Assembly (NCBI GenBank): GCA_007135845.1
Contig: SLIC01000019.1
Coordinates: 1-10,942, forward strand
From: Candidatus Brevefilum sp.
GTDB taxonomy: Bacteria; Chloroflexota; Anaerolineae; Anaerolineales; Anaerolineaceae
Direction: 5' to 3'
Length of the DNA stretch: 10,942 nucleotides
The notes under the pieces are model-generated. The model did not search any database. It was given only the letters and a program-made list of their open reading frames with translations, and was not told the DNA's origin. The position numbers and the translations under genes were made by a program. This document shows, piece after piece, positions 1-7,600 of this stretch; the stretch's first letter is position 1; each line of letters starts with the position of its first letter.

Positions 1-494
1 ACATCCCCCTGACCGACATTCAATTAGGACAGCTATTATGGGCTGCCCAAGGCATCACCGCCCCCACCGGATTGCGCACGGCACCCTCCGCTGGTGCCCG
101 TTACCCCCTGGAGGTTTACGCGGCGACGCCGGATGGTCTATTCCATTACCGACCGCAAACCCACAGCCTGGTGAGACTCCTGGATCAAGACCCCCGACCC
201 GACCTTTACCAGGCAGCCTTGCGGCAGAGTTCTGTCCTCGATGCACCCCTGGTCATCGTGATCAGCGCGGTCTTCCAACGCACTGCTGAAAGATATGGTG
301 AGGCGCGCACACCCCAATACGTTTTCCTTGAGGCAGGTCATGCCGCCCAAAACATCCACCTGCAAGCGGTTGCGCTTGACCTGGGCAGCGTTCCCATCGG
401 TGCCTTCCATCAAGACCAGATCAGCGATGCCCTTTCCCTGCCCGCTGATGAGGTACCGCTTTACTTGATCCCAGTTGGTTATCCAAAGCAGTAA
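1..494 (+). CDS. SagB/McbC-like nitroreductase-family oxidoreductase, 3' part
   Basis: This is the C-terminal 163 residues of a flavin-dependent oxidoreductase of the nitroreductase fold; the start lies left of the window. The open frame runs from base 3 (IPLTDIQLGQLLWAAQGIT) to a TAA at 492-494. The motifs seen are LLWAAQGIT, then RTAPSAGARYPLEVY, the FMN-binding Arg/Ser-rich segment typical of SagB/ThcOx-type dehydrogenases, and later EAGHAAQNIHLQAVALDLG followed by a PIGAF segment, which is the usual second half of this family. The end LYLIPVGYPKQ is a normal C-terminus (the IPVGYP motif). SagB relatives oxidise azolines in ribosomal peptide biosynthesis, but free-standing single-domain members are common and mostly of unknown substrate. 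No precursor peptide or YcaO gene is visible here, so no specific reaction is claimed. It is convergent with the ABC operon. Confidence 0.85.
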   Translation, partial: IPLTDIQLGQLLWAAQGITAPTGLRTAPSAGARYPLEVYAATPDGLFHYRPQTHSLVRLLDQDPRPDLYQAALRQSSVLDAPLVIVISAVFQRTAERYGEARTPQYVFLEAGHAAQNIHLQAVALDLGSVPIGAFHQDQISDALSLPADEVPLYLIPVGYPKQ

Positions 495-504
495 GCTGAG
501 ATCT

Positions 505-694
505 GGGTATTAGGCAATTGGGTATTGGGTATTAGGAATTAGGCGATTGGGTAATAGGAATTAGGTGCTCTACCTGAAATTTTTTTCAAATACCAGACTG
601 AATTGCTATCAACTTCAATCTTTCAGTTTTTAGCTAATGGCTACCAACGACAGACTACCTAATACCTAATACCTACTTCCTAATACCTATTACT
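505..694. repeat. Degenerate heptamer repeats in inverted arrangement between convergent genes
   Basis: The left cluster (about 505-566) is built of units such as GGTATTA, GGCAATT, GGAATTA and GGCGATT. The right cluster (about 655-694) reads CCTAATA/CCTATTA, which is the same unit on the other strand. Its last bases touch the TAA stop of the permease gene (694-696 on the minus strand). The two clusters can pair imperfectly across a central stretch of about 88 bases that contains a T-run (580-586) and TAGCTAATGGCTA-like sequence. No protein-coding frame is evident. It sits where two transcripts converge, so it could act as a bidirectional terminator, or be a copy of an interspersed short-repeat element; neither is shown. 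Confidence 0.6.
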
Positions 695-1887
695 TACTCA
701 AACTTAAACCGCCAAATGCCAAGAGCAAAAAAAACGAGGGAAAATCCGGTTAAAATCATACTGGGCAGCAAAACACCTTCTAAACCCTGTCCCCTGACCG
801 CGATGTTTAGAAATCCATTCATCGCCCAGTAAGTCGGCAGTACCTGGGCAGCCCGGCGTATGGCTTCGGGAAACAGCTCAATCGGGTACCAGCATCCCCC
901 CATTAGCGCCATGACCATGCCAATCAGGATCGAAAGCCCATCTCCCTGGCCAGCCGTTTTGATCATCGTGCCCAGCATGGTACCAAGCGCGGCTGCAGAC
1001 AGTGCAGAGGTCAGCATGATCAGTCCCAAAGCAAGTGGGGATTGACCCCAGTTAATGTCCAGAGTCAGTGCACCAAAGACAATTAGAATCGCCATTTGCA
1101 CCAGCGCGGTCAACACCTGACCGATCACGGTGCTGCCAATGAACATGGCTTTGGTGGTTGGTGAAACCAGCAGGCGCCGTAAGGTACCCCCCTCACGTTC
1201 CCATGCGAACATCGCCGAAACACCAATCAACGGGATAAAGACCCAGGTGATCATCTGCCCAGCCACACTGTTGGCACGCGGGTCGTAATTGATTGCATCT
1301 TCTGTCTCCCCTTCAAACACCACCACCCTCTGGGGTGCCCCCGCCATTAAGCGCTGGGCAGACCCAAATGCTTTGTCGTAAAAAGCCAACCGTTCCTGAT
1401 CTGTGGCAAAGGGTCTTATTGTTTCTGCCGTGTCCACACTGGTTGTTGCAATATCCACCAGGCTGCTCAAGCGTCCCACAGCTGTGGTGACCGCTTGTTG
1501 ATGAACAAGGGCGTTCATATTGTTTTGCTGTTGTTTAAGTTCTACCGCCGCGTTCCCCTGGCGGGATGCCTCGGAGGTAAAGCCTTCCGGAATGATCAAC
1601 ACTGCGGAAGCTTGAAATGAGTCAAACAGGCTTTGCGCTTCTCCCAAGCTGGTTAGCTCAGGCCTGACCGAAGGTGATTTTTCCAATTCATCGATCAAAG
1701 CAGCCGATAGTGTCGATTGTGCCTGATCAACCGTCAACAAGGTGATGCGGGTATCACCCGGAGCCCCAGTACCACCGCTGAGGATAAAAATGAAAACAAT
1801 CGGCAATATCAGGAAAAACAGCCATTCAACCGGGCTGGTAAACCGGATCAATGTATCTTTTCGTATAATTGCAAATAACTTTTTCAT
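694..1887 (-). CDS. ABC-2 family exporter permease (second permease of the operon)
   Basis: A 397-residue integral membrane subunit of an ABC exporter. It has one N-terminal membrane segment (about residues 20-38), a large extracytoplasmic domain (about 40-205) and a C-terminal bundle of membrane segments near 208-228, 250-272, 283-307, 318-334 and 372-392. This is the architecture of ABC2_membrane_3-type permeases. The cytoplasmic coupling element WEREGGTLRRLLVSPT (229-243) is a hallmark of the family. I chose the ATG at 1887 because GGAGAG lies just upstream at good spacing; an in-frame GTG at 1899 would add four residues (MESA) but has a poorer ribosome binding site. It starts 19 bases after the stop of the first permease, so the two are probably co-transcribed and may form a heterodimer with the ATPase. 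The substrate cannot be told from sequence. Confidence 0.9.
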   Translation of the reverse strand: MKKLFAIIRKDTLIRFTSPVEWLFFLILPIVFIFILSGGTGAPGDTRITLLTVDQAQSTLSAALIDELEKSPSVRPELTSLGEAQSLFDSFQASAVLIIPEGFTSEASRQGNAAVELKQQQNNMNALVHQQAVTTAVGRLSSLVDIATTSVDTAETIRPFATDQERLAFYDKAFGSAQRLMAGAPQRVVVFEGETEDAINYDPRANSVAGQMITWVFIPLIGVSAMFAWEREGGTLRRLLVSPTTKAMFIGSTVIGQVLTALVQMAILIVFGALTLDINWGQSPLALGLIMLTSALSAAALGTMLGTMIKTAGQGDGLSILIGMVMALMGGCWYPIELFPEAIRRAAQVLPTYWAMNGFLNIAVRGQGLEGVLLPSMILTGFSLVFFALGIWRFKFE

Positions 1888-1906
1888 AGCACTCTCCACT
1901 AAACCC

Positions 1907-3166
1907 CTACTTCCCCACCAGGCCGCGTTTGTTGATCATCCAGGAGGCTGCAATAAACAATCCCAAACCCATAACCAACAGGGCAATTAAGTTCGATTGG
2001 ATATCAGACAACCTCCCACCGAGAGATAAAATATAAAAACCTTCATTAGCCCATGCATTCGGCGTTATCCTGGAAAGTGTTTGCAGCCAACCGGGCAGCA
2101 TATCCAGTTGAAAGAAACTGCCCCCCAACAACCCAAACAACAGCATCACAGCGGACCCAGTGATGGCAACCTGCCCGGGTGTCTTAAGAATGGCAGCAAA
2201 TATGATTCCCCAACCCGTCGCGCCAATCGCAGCCGCCAGGATCAGCAAGACGACACCAAACACATCGCCCCACTGAAGTGCGAACATGAGCGAAGTCCCG
2301 CCAATTAAGATCACCAGTTGGGCAATCGCCGTAAACAAGATGCCGGTGAACTTCCCTCCCAAAACACTGTAAGCATGAGTCGGTGAGATCAACAATCTCG
2401 GTAGCGTGCCAGCTTTGGTTTCAGCCAACAATGAACGCGCGCCATAAGTAACCGTGAACATTAAAAACATGGTCGCCATACCGGGCGCCATGACGGCCAG
2501 GACATCAAAATCAAGCGCTTCTTCTTCAGCCTGATCCATCCTCACCTGGATCGAAGCAGAAGTACCAAATCCCTGCGCCATCTCTGATACAATCTCGCTG
2601 CCCATTTCAATCGCTTCGTCGGACGAGATGATGCTAGCTTGTATGAGTTGGGGCACAATTACCCCAGCTGAAACACTTCCGACCTCCACCTGTGCCACAA
2701 ACTGATCCACAATTGAACGAATAATATTAACACTGGTGGGCCGGGTCGGATTGGCGTAAATGGCAATCGCAACGTCCTCCTCTTCGATCTCTTCGGACAT
2801 TCCCCCCATGACGCTGTCTGAAAAGCCGCTGGGGATTAAGATCGCTGCCGCTCGCTGATCAGAATCCACCGTTGTCCTGGCCCGTGAAAAATCCTCCTCG
2901 ATGACTGGTGAGAGCAATTCTTCCAGATCAGGCGATTCCATAATTTCGATCAACATCTCCCCAAAAATGCCCTCGTCCTGGTTGACGATTACAACCGGGA
3001 TACCTGAGATTCCGATTGCACCCCCACCGGTAAAACGCCCTGTCAGGGCGCCCATTCCAATCGAGAGCAGGTATGGCGCCAGGAGCATTAAAACCAATGC
3101 TGTCGGATCGCGGAAGATTAGTTTTAGATCTATAATCGCGATAATAAACAATTTTTTAAATGACAT
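1907..3166 (-). CDS. ABC-2 family exporter permease (first permease of the operon)
   Basis: A 419-residue membrane subunit with the same architecture as its downstream partner but quite different in sequence. It has a membrane segment at about 21-41 preceded by the cytoplasmic LKLIFRDP helix, an acidic extracytoplasmic domain (about 45-220), and membrane segments near 223-243, 270-290, 300-325, 333-352 and 390-410. The coupling motif is LLAETKAGTLPRLLISPT (246-263), matching the ERxxGTLxRLLxSP element of ABC-2 permeases. The soluble part is rich in Glu (for example EEIEEED and DQAEEEALDFD). The ATG at 3166 lies 4 bases after the stop of the ATPase gene, and its GGGAG ribosome binding site is inside the end of that gene, which suggests translational coupling. 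Transport substrate unknown; drugs, lipids or antimicrobial peptides are typical for the family. Confidence 0.9.
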   Translation of the reverse strand: MSFKKLFIIAIIDLKLIFRDPTALVLMLLAPYLLSIGMGALTGRFTGGGAIGISGIPVVIVNQDEGIFGEMLIEIMESPDLEELLSPVIEEDFSRARTTVDSDQRAAAILIPSGFSDSVMGGMSEEIEEEDVAIAIYANPTRPTSVNIIRSIVDQFVAQVEVGSVSAGVIVPQLIQASIISSDEAIEMGSEIVSEMAQGFGTSASIQVRMDQAEEEALDFDVLAVMAPGMATMFLMFTVTYGARSLLAETKAGTLPRLLISPTHAYSVLGGKFTGILFTAIAQLVILIGGTSLMFALQWGDVFGVVLLILAAAIGATGWGIIFAAILKTPGQVAITGSAVMLLFGLLGGSFFQLDMLPGWLQTLSRITPNAWANEGFYILSLGGRLSDIQSNLIALLVMGLGLFIAASWMINKRGLVGK

Positions 3167-3170
3167 CTGA

Positions 3171-4115
3171 TCACTCCCTCAACGCCCGCCCAGTCAGGTG
3201 CAGAAAGACTGCTTCCAGGTTCGGCTCGCGCATGTCGACCGAGTAAATCTTCACGCCCAAGTCATTAGCCTTTGATACAACCGGTGCTAAGGCTTCCTCT
3301 GCAGATGGCGTCACAATGGCAACCTGATGATTGGTCGGGTTGGCCTGCACCACACCTGGTAGGGACTGTAATGACTCTACTAAACGTATCGGGTCTTCAT
3401 TCTCCCCCAGGTACAGGATCAGCGTGTCCATCTCTCCCACCTGGGCAGTCAGCTCTTTTTGCGTACCCAGGGCAATTAACTTACCATAGTCAATGATACC
3501 CACCCGATCAGATAGTTCCTGGGCTTCTTCCATGTAATGGGTCGTGTACAGGATCGTCATGCCAGCCCGGTTGAGTTCCTTAACCGAATCCAGGATGGCC
3601 CGTCGAGATTGTGGATCGATCCCAACCGTTGGCTCGTCTAAAAATAACAAGCGCGGCTGATGCAGCAGCCCAACACCAATGTTGACCCGACGCTTCATCC
3701 CACCGGAATAAGTTTTTATTCGCTGTTTTGCCCGGTCTCTCAAGTCAACCTGCTCCAGGACTTCATCCACCCGCATGGAGAGCTCACGACCAGACAAACC
3801 ATACATCTTCCCCCAAAAATTGAGATTCTCCAATGCAGTCAGATCATCATAAAGGGCAATTTCCTGCGGTACGACCCCAATTAATTTCTTAACCGCCATT
3901 GGATTTTTCATAACCGAGTGACCGCCAATCACCGCATCCCCAGATGTCGGTGGAAGCAACGTCGATAAAATCGATATCGTTGTAGTTTTCCCAGCGCCAT
4001 TGGGCCCTAACAGACTGAAAATTTCACCCTCCCTTACCATAAAGGACACATCATTAACTGCAATCAGGTCTCCAAACTTCTTAATCAGGTTGTGAACTTC
4101 CAAAAAAGGCGCCAT
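3171..4115 (-). CDS. DrrA-type ABC transporter ATP-binding protein
   Basis: A 314-residue cytoplasmic ATPase that powers the two permeases encoded after it. All nucleotide-binding motifs are present: Walker A GPNGAGKTT (37-45), Q-loop Gln84 in VVPQE, signature YSGGMKRR (136-143), Walker B LLFLDEP (156-162) and switch His193 in TTHYMEEA. About 110 residues after the ATPase core form the C-terminal extension typical of DrrA/CcmA-like exporters (DUF4162-like). The Gly-Ile-Asp-Pro after Walker B (GIDPQSRR) is also typical of this branch. I chose the ATG at 4115, giving MAPFLEV, because GGAG sits 5 bases upstream; the TTG at 4130 would put that ribosome binding site inside the gene. It is the first gene of the minus-strand operon. 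Confidence 0.95.
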   Translation of the reverse strand: MAPFLEVHNLIKKFGDLIAVNDVSFMVREGEIFSLLGPNGAGKTTTISILSTLLPPTSGDAVIGGHSVMKNPMAVKKLIGVVPQEIALYDDLTALENLNFWGKMYGLSGRELSMRVDEVLEQVDLRDRAKQRIKTYSGGMKRRVNIGVGLLHQPRLLFLDEPTVGIDPQSRRAILDSVKELNRAGMTILYTTHYMEEAQELSDRVGIIDYGKLIALGTQKELTAQVGEMDTLILYLGENEDPIRLVESLQSLPGVVQANPTNHQVAIVTPSAEEALAPVVSKANDLGVKIYSVDMREPNLEAVFLHLTGRALRE

Positions 4116-4149
4116 TTTATCTCCTATCAATTTCTAAAATAACGTTTGA

Positions 4150-4179
4150 ATTATAAGGGAATCTTGATAATTTATGCAG
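4150..4179 (-). promoter_or_regulatory. Candidate promoter of the ABC exporter operon
   Basis: On the minus strand a perfect TATAAT occupies 4155-4150, about 35 bases before the ATPase start codon at 4115. The matching -35 region (about 4179-4173, CTGCAT or TGCATA) is poor. The position suits a short leader followed by the GGAG ribosome binding site at 4124-4121. This is sequence matching only. Confidence 0.35.
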
Positions 4180-4228
4180 GTCTTTCATATAAATTTAGAT
4201 AATTTTAACCTAAATAATTATGATAAAT

Positions 4229-4300
4229 ACAACGAGCTGCTATGAATCAGCTAATGAATGGTTCTTAACCATATTCCGTCATTGACTCTACGTTGTTTTT
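4229..4300. other. Nested inverted repeats, possible structured RNA or operator
   Basis: The outer arms ACAACG (4229-4234) and CGTTGT (4291-4296) enclose two adjacent hairpins. Hairpin A is AGCTG/CAGCT (4235-4239 with 4248-4252, 8-base loop). Hairpin B is AATGA/TCATT (4253-4257 with 4279-4283), continuing inward as ATGGTT-CTT-AACCAT (4258-4272) with a 6-base bulge. The three helices abut like a three-way junction, and T5 follows at 4296-4300 on the plus strand. The stems are short and the region is AT-rich, so chance is possible. Confidence 0.3.
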
Positions 4301-4478
4301 AAAGCAATTGCCTCATTTAAACCGCATATGGTCAGCAGATTTACTGCTTCCAAAACTGAGCAGGACCAGAGAAACCTAAAAAACCGTGCCAAGTTTTTCT
4401 TCATTACCTTAACAGATCAAATTCACCTGATGCAATCATCCAATGTTGCCATATTAAACGCTAATGAAACGATTGGTT

Positions 4479-4487
4479 TGCTATAAT
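4479..4487 (+). promoter_or_regulatory. Extended -10 promoter candidate for the cyclase operon
   Basis: TGCTATAAT is a perfect extended -10 element (TGN plus TATAAT). No good -35 is seen at 17 bases, which extended -10 promoters can tolerate. Transcription would begin near 4494 and leave a leader of about 150 bases. The predicted 5' end (ACCTGCA, 4495-4501) is complementary to TGCAGGT at 4582-4588, near the second candidate promoter. Confidence 0.4.
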
Positions 4488-4580
4488 GTATATAACCTGC
4501 AGATTCCTCTCGATAATTTGAGTTCAGCATTAACTTATCCAACACGCAGATGTACAGACTTATTTTTATTCCTGAAAAAA

Positions 4581-4608
4581 TTGCAGGTACAATAGTAAAT
4601 AATATAGA
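4581..4608 (+). promoter_or_regulatory. Second candidate promoter upstream of the cyclase gene
   Basis: TTGCAG (4581-4586) and TATAGA (4603-4608) are separated by 16 bases and would start transcription about 30 bases before the ATG at 4647. Both boxes deviate from consensus. It is an alternative or addition to the extended -10 site upstream. Confidence 0.25.
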
Positions 4609-4646
4609 TTAGTGTGATCCTTCGCTACCCAGAATAGGGTAAACGA

Positions 4647-7600
4647 ATGCAATGTCCAAATTGTAAGACTGAAATCGGGTCCGCAGCAGCTTTTTGCTCC
4701 AATTGTGGCACCAAGCTAACATTGGCTTGCCCAATTTGCGCGGCCGAAGTTCAGGCTGGTGCAAAATTCTGCGCCCAATGCGGCGCTCAATGCGGCGCAC
4801 AAATCCCGCCCCAGGTTGACCCAGTTTCCCCGTCTGTACAGAAAAGCGATCTCCCCCAGCCCCCCAGCCCGCTGCCAATTCAATCTGAGGGCTACGAACG
4901 CAGGATGGTCACCATCCTGTTTGCTGATATCGCCGGTTACTCCACCTTATCCGAAACCCTCGACCCTGAAAACCTCTTAGACATCATGAGCAGAGCCTAT
5001 CCCTGCTTGCTTGAACCCATTAAGAATCATGATGGCATGGTGGTCCAGGTCATGGGAGATGGCATTTTGGCCTATTTTGGCACGCCAATTGCTAAAGAAG
5101 ATGATCCCGAACGCGCCATCATGGCTGGTTTGGAGATCACCAATCGGATCCAAACCTACGCCCAACAACTTCGCCAGGATCAGGGTCTGGAGAAATTCAA
5201 TGTTCGCGTCGGCATTAACACGGGGCTGGTCGTGGTCGGTGATCTGAACGCAGACAGGCTCCTTGAGTATATTGCCCTGGGCGACGCGGTCAATCTGGCA
5301 GCCCGCCTGCAGCAAATCGCTCCGCCGAACGGCGTCTTAATCAGTCATGAGACTTATCGTCAAATCCAGGGTGTTTTCGATGTGATCCCACAGTCGCCCA
5401 TAACGGTTAAAGGCCGCCAGCAAATTACCCAAACTTACCTTGTCAAACAAATCAGACCGTTTCAACGAAGAAGTCGTCTGCGCGGCATCCATGGCGTTGA
5501 GACACCGATGCTGGGCCGCGAGCCTGAGATGGCCGCCCTTCATAATCATTACCAGGACGCCATCATCGGTGGTGAAACCGCATTGGTTCTGGTTCATGGT
5601 GAAGCAGGAATCGGCAAAACACGCTTAACAAAAACCTTCGTTGACGGCATTGCCCAGGAACCAATCGCGCCAGTCATAATACAGGGTCGTGCCATTCCCA
5701 GCACCCAACCTGTTCCCTTTGGAATTTTAAGGAATTTATTCGCGAGGACCTTCAATATTTTAGAGACAGACAGCAGCACGGAGGCTTTGCAGAAATTCCG
5801 AAAGGGCGCTCAAACATTAATCCATCAAGATCAAGCCGATCTGGTTGGACAATTAATTGGTTTTGACTTCAAAAGCAGCCTTGCCGTCCAGCGGTTGTTT
5901 GGAACACCTGATTTTGGTCTGACCGCCAACCTTTATCTAATCAATTTTTTCCGTCGATTAGCCCAAGAATCCTTATTAATCCTGATAGAAGACCTGCACT
6001 GGATAGACGACAGCTCACTAGATCTGATTACCGACCTGGTTGAAAAGTTAAGCCAGGAGCCCGGTACCCGATTGATGATCATCTGCACAGCGCGTCCAGA
6101 ATTTTTTGAGCGACGGGAAAATTGGAGTGAAGGACTGCAAGGCTTCACCACCTTGCAATTGCGCCGGCTTTCTCGTTTGCGCAGCCGAGCTCTGATTGCA
6201 GAAATCCTGCACAGCGTTGAGGATATTCCTGAAGACTTATTCACCTGTGTGACAGATGTTGCAGAAGGAAACCCCTTCTTTATTGAAGAATTGATCAAAA
6301 TGCTGATCGAAAAAGGCATTATTGATACCAAACAGGACTCTTGGCAAGTTAACCTCGAGAAACTTGTTGATATACAGGTACCGCCCACCCTGACCGGCAT
6401 TCTACAAGCCCGGATGGACAGCTTACCGGCAGCGGAAAAGCTGATGTTACAACGGGCTGCGGTGATCGGCCGTACCTTTTGGGACGGCCTCTTAAGGGCA
6501 TTGACCGATAATGAAACACATGCGCAGCATATCAAAGAGCATTTATCGAATTTACGCGAACGGGGCTTGATCTTCTCGCATGAGAGATCGTCCATTCAGG
6601 GTCACCAGGAGTACCTCTTCAAACATGCCCTGGTACGTGATGCCGCCTATGAAACCGTCCTGCTAAAACATCGCCGCATTTATCACAGCCAGGTTGCGGC
6701 CTGGATTGAAGCCAATGCAGGCGAGCGTCTCGAGGAACACCTGGCTTTGATTGCCAGCCATTATGTAGCAGGTGGACAGCAAGATTTAGCTGTTGAATGG
6801 ACATTACGTGCTGGTGAGAGAGCGGCTAAACAGTATTCTATGCAAGAAGCCAGAAATCTGTTCGAACAAGCCTTGAAAAAAATCCAATCAGATGATTTGG
6901 AACATCTCTGGCGGGCGACCATCGGGCACAGTGAAGCGATGGGGATTTTAGGCGATATCGAAGAACGCCATGCTGATGACCAAAAGCTGCTTGAATTAGC
7001 CCAACAAATGAAGGATCCCAGCCGGATAGCTGAAGCCCATTATTTGATTGGCAGCCAGGCCTACAGAGAGGGGCATATTTCAACAGCTCACCAGGCACTT
7101 GAACAGGCGCTTACCTCAGCACAGGCTGCCGATGATCTGACCAGGCAAGCCGAGATCCTACCCATGCTGGTAGCCATCCTTACCGCTGAAGGAGATCTGG
7201 AGGCTGCTGGTACATGGGCTGAGCTATCTTTAAACCTCGCCAACCAGTGTGGTGATGCCGGCATATTGGCACGAGCATTGACCAATCTCTCACTCTATTA
7301 CCAGTCGATTGGTGATGTCACAAGCAGTGTGGATTTTATGTGCCAGCTGATTGAGATCAGTCAACAGCAGGGTAATCGGTTGGGTGAAATTTTGGGTCTA
7401 ACCAACCTGGGCTATTTTTATCTGCCACTAGGTCAGTTTGAAGATGGTTACAAATTCCTTCAACAAGCACATCATGCTGCTAAACGCTTACAAGACCGCA
7501 GGACCGAGTCTTACATCCTGCTTAATTTGGGGCTGGCTGAATGGCGGCTAGGACAACCTGATACCGCCATTCAAACCATTAACCAATCAATATCTAGCCT

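Larger units (their letters stand above)
4116..4646. other. Divergent intergenic region between the ABC operon and the cyclase operon
   Basis: This 531-base, AT-rich gap separates two divergently transcribed operons and should hold the promoters of both. I see no convincing gene. The longest plus-strand reading frame noticed (4328-4465, 45 codons) has no ribosome binding site. It contains TATAAT-like boxes on both strands, a packed set of inverted repeats at 4229-4300, and alternative short hairpins at 4329-4368, listed separately. Confidence 0.7.

Noticed and set aside
72..494. TTG at 72 as the real start of the left-edge gene
   Set aside because: The frame stays open to the left edge and the upstream residues (LLWAAQGIT) belong to the conserved part of the SagB-like family, so the gene is truncated by the window.
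505..694. A CRISPR-like array
   Set aside because: The units are 7 to 8 bases, degenerate and contiguous without spacers, so this is not a CRISPR.
1888..1899. GTG at 1899 as start of the second permease (adds MESA)
   Set aside because: GGAGAG immediately precedes the ATG at 1887; the sequence before the GTG is a poorer site and ATG is the usual start.
4116..4130. TTG at 4130 as start of the ABC ATPase (adds MIGDK)
   Set aside because: The GGAG that best fits a ribosome binding site lies between TTG and the ATG at 4115, so the ATG is the better start.
4328..4465. A 45-codon plus-strand open frame in the divergent intergenic region (MVSRFTASKT...)
   Set aside because: There is no ribosome binding site before the ATG, no recognisable motif, and it overlaps inverted repeats; it is likely chance.
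4609..4878. An 89-codon minus-strand open frame across the cyclase start
   Set aside because: It overlaps the Cys-rich zinc-ribbon coding sequence in another frame and shows no motif of its own; it is a shadow.
5933..6595. A 220-codon open frame on the minus strand
   Set aside because: It lies wholly inside the cyclase gene, which has strong domain motifs in the same region; the translation is Ser/Arg/Ile-rich without recognisable motifs and has no supporting ribosome binding site. It is an antisense shadow.
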